Notes under the pieces: model-generated | The model's database searches: none | The model's input: the letters and a program-made list of their open reading frames with translations, nothing else | Told to the model about the DNA's origin: nothing | Made by a program: the position numbers and the translations under genes | Source of the DNA: an uncultured Treponema sp. | Lineage (GTDB): Bacteria; Spirochaetota; Spirochaetia; Treponematales; Treponemataceae | Direction: 5' to 3' | Length of the DNA stretch: 41,880 bases | Assembly: GCA_946615905.1 (NCBI GenBank) | Contig: CAMOIE010000023.1 | Location: forward strand, 1-41,880 | Shown here: positions 31,816 through 39,497 of the stretch, piece by piece | How positions within the stretch are numbered: the stretch's first letter is position 1 | Layout: each line of letters opens with the position of its first letter

Positions 31816-31980
31816 AAAATACCCACAGGTTTCGCTTCCGTTGGGTATAAAGCCTCCAAAAAACGGAGTCGCAGGAGTAGGGTGACGATTAACCGATGAA
31901 GGTTGTCTGCTGATTAAATCAACGTCCAAATGTGGCCTCGCCGGATTGTGCCACGCCCTAAATAATCCGGCAATTATCCC
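31814..31980 (-). ncRNA. Probable structured RNA on the minus strand
   Basis: The 186-bp gap before 32002 is dense in pairing. ATACCCA/TGGGTAT (31819-31825 with 31842-31848) is followed on the minus strand by a T-run, so it reads as a terminator leftwards. GCCGGATT (31940-31947) pairs with AATCCGGC (31964-31971). GTGGC (31932-31936) pairs with GCCAC inside that loop (31950-31954), giving an H-type pseudoknot. AACC/GGTT (31891-31904) and GACG/CGTC (31884-31887 with 31923-31926) add further stems. No RNA family was recognised. A short minus-strand frame over it (GGFIPNGSETCGYF) recalls spurious Ash/Icd-like ORFs annotated over structured RNAs. It could instead act as leader of 32002. Confidence 0.5.
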
Positions 31981-32001
31981 GCCAAAAAAAAGGAAAACAA
32001 A

Positions 32002-32691
32002 ATGAGCAAAAAAAGCGAACAAGCAAAAAAAAAATCCATCAATAAGCTAATCAAAATCCTCGACAAAGAAAACACAAAAAACATTGAAACAAAAAAAACA
32101 CCGACCGAAATAAAAATACTCCCCTTCGACCAGGAAAAATACCGCCTACTCGAAGACTTCCTTCTGAACGACACTTACAAATTCATAGATGAAATAGACA
32201 TAACAGACCAAAACTTTGAATTCAAAGTAAAAAAACGCTCAGAATACAGCGACACAATGACTATGAAATCATATTACGAAAACAAAGGATTTGACGTAGA
32301 TTTCTGCTATTACAGAAGCAAGAAACATTCTTCCGTAAAAACCGACCTCTACTGGATAGGAGTGTCAAAAAACTCTGATTTCTTCAAAAAAAACAATGAC
32401 GAAGAAAAAAACTTCGACCCAATAAACGAATATATCAAAAATAAAAAATCTCACAAAAACAAAAATATCCTCAGAAAATTAAGCGAATTTATCCTGCTCA
32501 ATGACCTATGGATACCATTAGGATATATATTCATAATCATGACAGGAATAGGAATGATTATTTATTTCAGCAGGAAAACAGACATTCCTGAAAAAAATGA
32601 CAAATCCTATGAACGCTATATACCCGACTTTGAAAGAAGATATATACCGGACGAAATCCTGAACGAATCATGGAACAAAACAATCAAATAA
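32002..32691 (+). CDS. Hypothetical membrane protein, 229 residues
   Basis: A Lys-rich N-terminus (about 1-40), a soluble middle with beta-like segments (FEFKVKKRSEYSDTMTMKSYYENKGFDVDFCYYRSKKH), one membrane span (WIPLGYIFIIMTGIGMIIYF, about 169-188) and a polar tail. No family recognised. It uses more AT-ending codons than the neighbouring genes. AAAAGGA lies about 10 nt before the ATG. A structured region precedes it and a ParB-like gene follows after 21 nt. Confidence 0.7.
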   Translation: MSKKSEQAKKKSINKLIKILDKENTKNIETKKTPTEIKILPFDQEKYRLLEDFLLNDTYKFIDEIDITDQNFEFKVKKRSEYSDTMTMKSYYENKGFDVDFCYYRSKKHSSVKTDLYWIGVSKNSDFFKKNNDEEKNFDPINEYIKNKKSHKNKNILRKLSEFILLNDLWIPLGYIFIIMTGIGMIIYFSRKTDIPEKNDKSYERYIPDFERRYIPDEILNESWNKTIK

Positions 32692-32712
32692 TACAAACAA
32701 AGGAGAAAAGAT

Positions 32713-33690
32713 ATGCAGGAAGGAATCAAAAAACTCGTAAACATTGACGAAATCACCGAAACAGAGCCGTTCAAAAGCCTCTACCCGGTTAGAGAGGACA
32801 CGCTTGAGAGAATCAAGCTAGACATGGAGGAGAACGGCTTTGACGAGGACAAACCGCTCAATGTGTGGGGCAGGGAAAGGGAACTCATACTCATCGACGG
32901 CTACACAAGGCTCCGGGCCGCAAAGGAAAGCGGAATCAGCGAGGTGTGGATCAGAGAGAGGGCATACGCAGACGAGAACGAGGCCTTGAGCGAGGCGATA
33001 AAGCAACAGATAAACCGCCGTAACCTCGACGGGACAGAGCTTCTCGCGAGCATAAGGCTCATAAAGAACAGCGACATCTACGAAACCCTCAAGGGAAACA
33101 AGAACGCCGCAATAGGCGAAATGCTAGGGAAAAGCGAGAAAACCATAGAGCGGGCAAACTATGTCGAGAACAACGCCACGGACGAAGAGAAAAAGAAAAT
33201 CGAAAACGACGAGGCGAGCATCAACCAGACCTTCAACGAGATAAAGAAAAGAGAAAAGATGATAAACGACAAGGCAACGAAAGAACAGAAAAAAAGGCTT
33301 GAGAGCGGGGAAGCGACAGTCGAGGAAATCTGCGACGAGATAAAGGAATCGGAGAAAGGGGAGGGGATAGACTTCCCGGACGACATATCGGACGCACTGG
33401 AGGACAACGAGGGAAACCCGTCAGCCGTATTCATAAAGGAAAGGGAATACAAGACGGACAGGATAAGCGAGGAGGAGGACAAGGAGCGCACAAGGGAAAG
33501 ACGGGAGGCATACCAGAAAGGAGTCTCGGAAGGATTCGAGAAAGCACTGGTATTCGCCCTCTCAGAGACATTGAAGGGAAGAACCCCGAAAGAGATATAC
33601 AACGACGAGAGGGTATCAGACCTTTCCCCGAGCGTAATCAGCTCGTTCGAGCTTCCCGAGGAAGCATGGGAAGCCGTCAGCGACTTATGA
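32713..33690 (+). CDS. Second ParB-like nuclease/partition-domain protein
   Basis: A protein of 325 residues. The ParB/Srx core is seen at 25-110: LYPVREDTLERIKLDMEENGF, KPLNVWGRERELILIDGYTRLRAAKESG, IWIRERAYADENEALSEAIKQQINRRNL. An HTH follows (NKNAAIGEMLGKSEKTIERANYV). The rest is a long charged helix region containing two related ATDEEKKKIENDEASINQTFNEIKK / ATKEQKKRLESGEATVEEICDEIKE repeats. It lies far from parA and has no ATPase partner, so it may be a regulator or accessory DNA-binding protein rather than the partition ParB. AAAGGAG precedes the ATG. Confidence 0.85.
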   Translation: MQEGIKKLVNIDEITETEPFKSLYPVREDTLERIKLDMEENGFDEDKPLNVWGRERELILIDGYTRLRAAKESGISEVWIRERAYADENEALSEAIKQQINRRNLDGTELLASIRLIKNSDIYETLKGNKNAAIGEMLGKSEKTIERANYVENNATDEEKKKIENDEASINQTFNEIKKREKMINDKATKEQKKRLESGEATVEEICDEIKESEKGEGIDFPDDISDALEDNEGNPSAVFIKEREYKTDRISEEEDKERTRERREAYQKGVSEGFEKALVFALSETLKGRTPKEIYNDERVSDLSPSVISSFELPEEAWEAVSDL

Positions 33691-33725
33691 CAAACATTTT
33701 CTTTTGACTAACTTTTTATTTTTAG

Positions 33726-33754
33726 TTGACAAACATAATCTTTTATGGGAGAAT
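33726..33754 (+). promoter_or_regulatory. Promoter for the 33761 gene
   Basis: TTGACA (33726-33731) and GAGAAT (33749-33754) are 17 nt apart. The predicted start coincides with the ATG at 33761, again suggesting a leaderless mRNA. Another TTGACT lies at 33705-33710 within the AT-rich 70-bp gap. Confidence 0.6.
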
Positions 33755-33760
33755 AAAACC

Positions 33761-34114
33761 ATGACATTCAAGGAATACGCCGAGAAATACAAGGAAGCCT
33801 CAAGATTCTGTGCGCTCGTGAACACCGGAAACAGCACCGACATAACCGACAGCGAGACGAGAGGCATCTATGTAGACACTGAGAATTTCATATCGGACTC
33901 ACGGAAACTCAGTGACATACACCCAAAACTCCTCAACTCAGTCCCGGAAAAAGTTCACCTTCTTTCAGCGGACGAGTTCTCGGCACTCTTCTTCGGCGGC
34001 GAGTGCTATGACGGACTTGAGAAGAACGAGAAGATACTGATAGCCCTCTTCTCGAAAAAAATACTCGATGATAATAAAGAGTTTGAGGCCGAGCCTTTCA
34101 AACCTTTCCACTAA
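33761..34114 (+). CDS. Hypothetical protein, 117 residues
   Basis: A soluble, acidic protein of unknown family, with helices at both ends (FKEYAEKYKEASRFCALVN and KNEKILIALFSKKILDD) and a beta-like middle (EKVHLLSADEFSALFFGGECYDG). A TTG-started version from 33704 would include the -35 region of its promoter and is rejected. The adjacent HTH gene follows after 9 nt. Confidence 0.7.
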   Translation: MTFKEYAEKYKEASRFCALVNTGNSTDITDSETRGIYVDTENFISDSRKLSDIHPKLLNSVPEKVHLLSADEFSALFFGGECYDGLEKNEKILIALFSKKILDDNKEFEAEPFKPFH

Positions 34115-34123
34115 AGGAAACCG

Positions 34124-34522
34124 ATGGTGGAAGAGAAATACTACACGACAAAAGAAGTCGCCGAAATAACAGGACTCTGCATAACCTATATCCGCAGGTA
34201 CGGAGAGATACTTGGCGTGAAAAAAATAAAAGGGCCACGTCCCCAGAACATAATCTTTGCCTTCACCGAAAAGGACATAGAAACCATAAAAAAAATGGAC
34301 GCCGAGAAAAAAGCAAAGAGAAAAAACAACCAGTTCAGAACCAACAAGAACTCGGCAGGAAACGGGGAAAATGTTCCACTCGACACCCTCTACCACCGGG
34401 CAATAAGGCAGCGGAAAAGAGGGGATGAAGAGGAGCTTAAAAAAACGCTCCGCCTAATCGAACGGAAAAAAGAGCTTCTTAAGGAAGAGAAAAGAAAAAA
34501 GAAAATGGAGAAAAACAAATGA
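34124..34522 (+). CDS. Helix-turn-helix protein, MerR-like, with basic coiled tail
   Basis: A protein of 132 residues. YYTTKEVAEITGLCITYIRRYGEILGVKKIKG, then IIFAFTEKDIETIKKM, is a MerR/HTH_17-type DNA-binding domain in residues 5-65. The remainder is strongly basic and helical (RKRGDEEELKKTLRLIERKKELLKEEKRKKK). It is probably a regulator of the small operon 33761-34783 or of topB. AAAGGA lies before the ATG, and its stop overlaps the next ATG (ATGA). Confidence 0.75.
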   Translation: MVEEKYYTTKEVAEITGLCITYIRRYGEILGVKKIKGPRPQNIIFAFTEKDIETIKKMDAEKKAKRKNNQFRTNKNSAGNGENVPLDTLYHRAIRQRKRGDEEELKKTLRLIERKKELLKEEKRKKKMEKNK

Positions 34523-34783
34523 CCGTAATACAAAACAACGAGACAAAAAAAATAGAAGCCCTCATCTCCGACGAGTACGCAGAAAATATCTCCAAAATAA
34601 TACCCCCCCCCCGAAAGTATTCTAAATACCATACAAATCAAAAGCGCAGAGGACATGCTTGCCCTCGCAAAAAGAATCAAGGCCTTCACGAGCAAGAACA
34701 TAGACGCACAAGTAACCGCAAGAACAGTCTCGCTCCCCGGAATCGAGGAAATCCTCGAAAAAGAAACAGGAACGAAAGAATAG
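34519..34783 (+). pseudogene. Small gene interrupted at a C10 tract (possible phase-variable gene)
   Basis: The ATG in the ATGA overlap opens TVIQNNETKKIEALISDEY and runs to a tract of ten C (34603-34612). With ten C the frame then becomes Arg/Lys rich. With nine C it would continue ESILNTIQIKSAEDMLALAKR to a TAG at 34781-34783, giving 87 residues of normal composition. The gene therefore reads as OFF by one base. Either the tract varies in the population or it is a homopolymer sequencing error. No family was recognised; helical, soluble. Confidence 0.75.
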
Positions 34784-34795
34784 GGGAGACGAAAT

Positions 34796-37141
34796 ATGCT
34801 GATTCTGACCGAAAAACCAAACGTGGCAAGGGATTTCTCGAACGCCCTCGGGTGCCGTGAGAACAAGGCGGCAAAGACATGGGAGAAGGACGGCGTTACC
34901 ATAACGAACTGCATCGGACACCTCTACTCGCTTGACGAGCCTGACAGCTACGGGCAAGAATTCCCGATAATCCCCGAGACATTCAGCTACCACCCGAACG
35001 AAAAGACACGGGAGCAGGCATCAATAGTAAACAAGCTCCTCAAGGCGCACGCCGATGACCTCATCATCATAGCTACGGACGCAGACCGGGAAGGAGAGGT
35101 CATAGCCCGAGAGTGCCTGATGAAAGCCGGAATCAAAGACACGGGAAGAATCAAAAGATTCTGGGTCAGCCAGGCACTGACAAAAGATGTAATCGCCAGC
35201 GGAATGAGAGAGGCAAAACCCCTCAGCGAATACGACAAGCTCAGCGAGCAAGGATTCGCAAGGCAGAAAAGCGACTGGCTGTGCGGAATGAATTTCAGCA
35301 GGCTCGTAAGCCGTGCCGCAAAAGCAAAGCTCAGCGTAGGACGGGTACAAACGGCAATTCTCTCGGCAATCTGCAAAAGATGCGACGAAATAACGAATTT
35401 CAAAAGCGAGAAATACTTCGAGCACTACGGACTTTTCAAACCGTCAAATGACGGCCAGGAAAACCCCGTAAAAGGAATCCACTTCGAGAACGAGAGCAGG
35501 ACAAAATTCCCGGACGACTCAAAGAAAGAAAAGCTCAAAGCACTAATCGGACAGAAAGCAATCCTCACCGACAGAAAAAGCGAGAAAAAGACAGAGAACC
35601 CGCCACAGCTCCACAACCTCAACTCGCTGCAAAAAGAAGCCTTCAAGCAATACGGCTACTCGGCAAAAAAGACGCTCGAAATCATGGAAGAACTCTACGA
35701 TGAGCTTAAATGCGTCTCGTACCCGAGAACCGCGTCACGGGTAATGGGAAGCAAGAACGTCGAGGATGTACGAAAGATATTCGAGTCATTGTGCGAGCCA
35801 CAGGAAGGAATGACGCACAACAAGCCCGCCTCGCTCGAACTGTGCAAGAGCGCACTCGAAAAATCGGACATATCGCTCAAGAACACGAGGGTCTTCAACG
35901 ACAAGAAACTCGAAGCCCACCATGCGATAATTCCGCTCGAAAGGCTCCCGGAAAAAGCCGGCGACGAGCACAAGAACATCTATAACCTCATATACAACAG
36001 ATTCATCACAGCCTTCCTCCCGCCCTGCGAATACGAGAAAGAGACCGTCATACTCACGGTCAGCGGAAACAATTTCAGAATCACGGGAAGAAAGATAACA
36101 AAGAAAGGATTCAAAGAATTCGTCCTTTGGGAAAATGACGATAAGGAAGAGGAAGAATCGGAACTCCCAGGCGACACGGACTGGAACGACATGACGCTCA
36201 GCGACATCGAGACGAAAGAGAAATGGACAAAGCCCCCCGCTTACTTCAACGAGGCGAGCATCCTCTCCTTCATGGAGAACCCCAGGAACGAGAAAGAGGA
36301 CTCACAGAAAAAACTCGTGGGCTTAGGAACGCCCGCCACAAGGCACACATTCATCCCGAAGCTCATCAAGTACGGCTACATAGTAACCGAAAAAAAGAAT
36401 TTCATCGCAACCCCGCTCGGACACGCCCTCATAAAAAACCTGAGGAACTCGCCCATAGAAAGCCTTGCGGACATATCAGCAACAACCGACTGGGAGGAGC
36501 GAATGGAGGAGAACCCCGAGAAATTCCTCGACGACATAAAAAGATTCGTCCGGGAATCAGCCTCTAAGGAAATGAAGCTCACGGTGCCGATGCCGACCGG
36601 AACCGGGATAAACTGCCCCTCATGCGGTAAGGAAATCCGGAAAGGAAAAAACGGATGGTTTTGCTCGGGATACAAGGAAGGATGCGAGTTCTCGGTATGG
36701 GAGACTGCCTTCGGAACCATGATAACAGAAAAAGACCTCCGTGATCTCTGCGAGGGAAAGGAGACCCAGACAAAAAAATGCAAGAACAAGGAAGGCAAAG
36801 CCTATGAGTGCAAACTTACCCTCGACGGGAACAAGAAACTCAAGCCCGTCTACGAGAACAAGGAAAGCGGAATAAAATGCCCCTCCTGCGGAAAAGAAAT
36901 AAGGAAAAGCGAGAGCGGATGGTACTGCTCGGGCTATAAGGAAGGGTGCAAGGTCAAGATATGGAGCACTGTGGCGGGGGCAAAGATTACCGAGAAAGAT
37001 GTAGCCGCACTCTGCGAGGGAAAAAGAACCGGAACGAAGCACTGTACCGGAAAAAACGGGAAGCCGTTCGACTGCCGATTCGAGCTTGACGGGGAATACA
37101 AAGTAAAATTCGTGTTCGAAGAAAAAGAAAACGGAAAATAA
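34796..37141 (+). CDS. topB: DNA topoisomerase III (type IA)
   Basis: A protein of 781 residues. It has the TOPRIM domain (MLILTEKPNVARDFSNALG, IIIATDADREGEVIARE), VGRVQTAIL, and the active-site tyrosine in CVSYPRTASR (Y309). PPAYFNEASILSFM and GLGTPATRHTFIPKL come next. The C-terminus carries two related zinc-ribbon modules, CPSCGKEIRKGKNGWFCSGYKEGC (about 607) and CPSCGKEIRKSESGWYCSGYKEGC (about 695). TopB enzymes are frequent on ICEs and conjugative plasmids, where they help resolve replicating or transferring DNA. GGGGAG precedes the ATG. All catalytic motifs are present. Confidence 0.95.
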   Translation: MLILTEKPNVARDFSNALGCRENKAAKTWEKDGVTITNCIGHLYSLDEPDSYGQEFPIIPETFSYHPNEKTREQASIVNKLLKAHADDLIIIATDADREGEVIARECLMKAGIKDTGRIKRFWVSQALTKDVIASGMREAKPLSEYDKLSEQGFARQKSDWLCGMNFSRLVSRAAKAKLSVGRVQTAILSAICKRCDEITNFKSEKYFEHYGLFKPSNDGQENPVKGIHFENESRTKFPDDSKKEKLKALIGQKAILTDRKSEKKTENPPQLHNLNSLQKEAFKQYGYSAKKTLEIMEELYDELKCVSYPRTASRVMGSKNVEDVRKIFESLCEPQEGMTHNKPASLELCKSALEKSDISLKNTRVFNDKKLEAHHAIIPLERLPEKAGDEHKNIYNLIYNRFITAFLPPCEYEKETVILTVSGNNFRITGRKITKKGFKEFVLWENDDKEEEESELPGDTDWNDMTLSDIETKEKWTKPPAYFNEASILSFMENPRNEKEDSQKKLVGLGTPATRHTFIPKLIKYGYIVTEKKNFIATPLGHALIKNLRNSPIESLADISATTDWEERMEENPEKFLDDIKRFVRESASKEMKLTVPMPTGTGINCPSCGKEIRKGKNGWFCSGYKEGCEFSVWETAFGTMITEKDLRDLCEGKETQTKKCKNKEGKAYECKLTLDGNKKLKPVYENKESGIKCPSCGKEIRKSESGWYCSGYKEGCKVKIWSTVAGAKITEKDVAALCEGKRTGTKHCTGKNGKPFDCRFELDGEYKVKFVFEEKENGK

Positions 37142-37152
37142 GGAGAAACAAC

Positions 37153-37635
37153 ATGTTTTCATACACAGATTTATTTTTTTTCTTAGGTATTGGTATTGTT
37201 GTGATCGGTTTCTTGCTGCTCATTGCGCTTTTAACTTACCACTGTCTGGAGGGCCATCCCTTTGATAGAAATGCTAAAATAATGTTTCCAATTAGCTTGC
37301 TCCTGCTTTGCGCAGGCGGTTTCTTGCTGTACCTCAGCCAAAATGAAAGCTGGGTCAGAAAAGACCTGTGCAATCATAACAAACGGATTCTGGAACTGGA
37401 ACATAAAAGAGAAATTATCAAGCAGAAAATCAATGATTTTGAGGCGGACGAGAACAGAATTCTCAGCCCGGAGGAATCCTATGAATACTCAGCATTGTAC
37501 GAAATAAATGCCGAGGTTTATAAAAAAATAGAAAAACTTTCAGATGAAGCATCAGTATTTGAGAATAATATAGTAAAAAAGAAGCGTAAAGAAATCAAGA
37601 AACAACTGGATGAAGAAATATCAGCGGAGAAATGA
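37153..37635 (+). CDS. Two-span membrane protein with coiled coil, copy 1
   Basis: A protein of 160 residues with two hydrophobic spans (about 8-30 and 45-62). The motif LSQNESWVRKDLCNHNKRILELEH and a long coiled coil to the end follow. It is a paralogue of the gene at 38680: both begin MFSYT, share spans, the QNE-W-RKDL-H-RI-ELE block and the coiled coil. Its codons are much richer in T and AT-ending triplets than those of topB, so it entered separately. AAGGAG precedes the ATG. Function unknown. Confidence 0.75.
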   Translation: MFSYTDLFFFLGIGIVVIGFLLLIALLTYHCLEGHPFDRNAKIMFPISLLLLCAGGFLLYLSQNESWVRKDLCNHNKRILELEHKREIIKQKINDFEADENRILSPEESYEYSALYEINAEVYKKIEKLSDEASVFENNIVKKKRKEIKKQLDEEISAEK

Positions 37636-38189
37636 AGATGAATTTACAGGAAATAAACAAGAAACTAAATGAAGTCTCAAATGAACTAAGCAATATAAAG
37701 GTAGCATCTTTCCCAAGAGAAATATACAACGATGAGACCCTTTGTTTCTTTCTTTCTATGGTACATCTTCACGACACTGATTACGAAACGTTTGTCCTGA
37801 TAAGCAAATATGTTCTCGCATCCTTAAAAGAAAAACAAATAGACAAAATGATAGAAATAAAAGAACTAAAAAAATTTATCGAACAACGAAAACATAACGG
37901 ATATGACGAGAACAAACTGAGCCTCGAAAACTACAAACTTCAAACACATTACTCAGAGCTTGAACAGATAAAAGAAGGAATAAAAAATTTCAGAATTTTT
38001 CCAAAAGACGAGGAAATGATAAAGCCCGAACAAAAAAATTTAGTTGACAGTTTCATGAAAATGCAATTCGCCCAGCTGGATTTTGAAGACAGCCTGAACC
38101 CGGAAAGAAACAGAAATATTGACATATTAAAAGCTGAAATCATGGCAGACAAGCTTAAAATGGAAGCCTTCATAAAGGAATACGAATAA
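37632..38189 (+). CDS. Hypothetical coiled-coil protein, 185 residues
   Basis: A soluble helical protein (LQEINKKLNEVSNELSNIK..., ELKKFIEQRKHNGYDENKLSLENYKLQTHYSELEQIK) with no recognised family. The first ATG overlaps the stop of the membrane protein before it. A second ATG two codons on (37638) is better spaced from GGAG and may be the true start. It is probably the partner of the membrane coiled-coil protein. Confidence 0.7.
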   Translation: MKMNLQEINKKLNEVSNELSNIKVASFPREIYNDETLCFFLSMVHLHDTDYETFVLISKYVLASLKEKQIDKMIEIKELKKFIEQRKHNGYDENKLSLENYKLQTHYSELEQIKEGIKNFRIFPKDEEMIKPEQKNLVDSFMKMQFAQLDFEDSLNPERNRNIDILKAEIMADKLKMEAFIKEYE

Positions 38190-38231
38190 TTTTATCCGAC
38201 CCAAAAAGCCGGCTAAAGACAAGGAGAAGAA

Positions 38232-38546
38232 ATGAGACGCGACATTGAATACAGCGAAATCCTTCCGCTGAGAAGAATACAGAAAGGGGACGAAGTTCAG
38301 ATAATAGTCATAGACCCGGAACCCCAAAACCCGAAATTCCTCACGAAAAAGTGCCGGAAAATAATGAAAATCCCGAAAGGACACTACAAGGCCGTATGCG
38401 TCCAGGAAAGCCCCGCATGGAGACTCCAATGCGACAAGGAACCGCTACTTTCCGGAGCGTACACATACTGGGGCGGAAACAAATACCACATGACAGGAAT
38501 CTACGCCGACGAACTTGAATCAGAACAATGGGGAAAATACAGATGA
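38232..38546 (+). CDS. Hypothetical protein, 104 residues
   Basis: A beta-rich protein (LRRIQKGDEVQIIVIDPEPQ, GHYKAVCVQESPAWRLQC, SGAYTYWGGNKYHMTGIYADEL) of unknown family, with the GC-ending codons of the core element. AAGGAG lies before the ATG, and its stop overlaps the next small gene. Confidence 0.7.
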   Translation: MRRDIEYSEILPLRRIQKGDEVQIIVIDPEPQNPKFLTKKCRKIMKIPKGHYKAVCVQESPAWRLQCDKEPLLSGAYTYWGGNKYHMTGIYADELESEQWGKYR

Positions 38547-38659
38547 GCAAAAAAGAAAGGCTTCTTAAAAACACGGAAAAGAAAATCCCCGGGGACTCCC
38601 GGCCCGGATGCAAGATTTCAGCATGGAGCGAGCTTCCAAAACCCGTGAAATCCTACTAA
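38543..38659 (+). CDS. Small protein, 38 residues
   Basis: SKKERLLKNTEKKIPGDSRP, then a short end with one Cys. Support is the ATGA overlap with the preceding gene and codon use like the core genes. No family recognised; it could be a truncated remnant. Confidence 0.45.
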   Translation: MSKKERLLKNTEKKIPGDSRPGCKISAWSELPKPVKSY

Positions 38660-38679
38660 AAAAAAGGAGACAGAATAGC

Positions 38680-39144
38680 ATGTTCTCATACACAATTTTA
38701 TTCTTAATATCAGGATTCTCCCTCATCGTAATCGGAGCAGCAACTTTATTCTGCATAATCATAACGAATTATGAAAAACCGAAATTAAACTCAAAGCTAA
38801 GAAAAATAGGTCTCTCATGCACCTTAGCAGGAATATTTTTCCTCTACCTCAACCAGAACGAAACATGGATCCGGAAAGACCTGGAACTCCACTACAGCCG
38901 GATTATGGAACTGGAACAAAACAAGACAATAATAGAACAAAAACTCAAGGACTTTGAGACTAACAAAAAAACGCCCCTCACGAAAGATGACCTCTACGAG
39001 AACACCGCACTGGTCGAACTGCTAAACGAGAACTCAGAAAAAAGAGAAAAGGTTATAGCAGAAACGAAAAACTTTGAGCAATCCATGATAGAAATAAACA
39101 CCAAAAAAATAAAAAAACAACTGAAAAAGGAAAACAGAAAATGA
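38680..39144 (+). CDS. Two-span membrane protein with coiled coil, copy 2
   Basis: A protein of 154 residues, paralogous to 37153-37635: MFSYTILFLISGFSLIVIG, second span CTLAGIFFLYL, then NQNETWIRKDLELHYSRIMELE and a coiled coil. The start at 38680 follows AAAAGGAG and matches the MFSYT start of the paralogue; a longer frame from 38608 crosses the previous small gene. Codons resemble the core element, unlike copy 1, so the two copies have different histories. Confidence 0.78.
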   Translation: MFSYTILFLISGFSLIVIGAATLFCIIITNYEKPKLNSKLRKIGLSCTLAGIFFLYLNQNETWIRKDLELHYSRIMELEQNKTIIEQKLKDFETNKKTPLTKDDLYENTALVELLNENSEKREKVIAETKNFEQSMIEINTKKIKKQLKKENRK

Positions 39145-39326
39145 CGACAGGTGAATTCGCTGAACTCGTTCAGAAAATGAGAACGGCACAAAAAAAATAT
39201 TTCAAGACAAAACTTAAATCAGCCCTCGAAGAATCGAGGATGCTCGAAAACGAGGTAGACAAAATCCTCGAAGAAAGAGAAAGGCAGACGCAGGCAAAAC
39301 AGCCGACACTGTTCGACATTTACTGA
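39141..39326 (+). CDS. Small coiled-coil protein, 61 residues
   Basis: A wholly helical protein (FAELVQKMRTAQKKYFKTKLKSALEESRMLENEVDKILEERERQ) ending QPTLFDIY. The end resembles clamp-binding-type peptides (QxxLF), which is suggestive only. It overlaps the membrane protein before it (ATGA), mirroring the pair 37153/37632. Confidence 0.65.
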   Translation: MTTGEFAELVQKMRTAQKKYFKTKLKSALEESRMLENEVDKILEERERQTQAKQPTLFDIY

Positions 39327-39349
39327 CGGACAAAAAAAGGAAAGACAGA

Positions 39350-39457
39350 ATGACACTATTATACTACGGAACAATAACAATTTTTTCCCTGATAACAGTC
39401 ATCGGAGCGATAAACTGTATCATAGAAAACGTAGAAAACAAAGGAAACAAAGGATAA
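39350..39457 (+). CDS. Small membrane protein, 35 residues
   Basis: One hydrophobic span (LLYYGTITIFSLITVIGAINCII) followed by a short polar tail. AAAAAGGAAAG precedes the ATG. Function unknown. Confidence 0.55.
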   Translation: MTLLYYGTITIFSLITVIGAINCIIENVENKGNKG

Positions 39458-39497
39458 GGACAAAAAAAATTAAATTTGTGTTCAAGGAGGAATGATT

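Noticed and set aside
31801..32022. 73-codon minus-strand frame over the structured region
   Set aside because: It overlaps the start of the 32002 gene and follows RNA pairing; more likely a spurious ORF over structured RNA.
33704..33760. TTG start extending the 33761 gene upstream
   Set aside because: The extension covers the promoter -35/-10 region and lacks a ribosome site.
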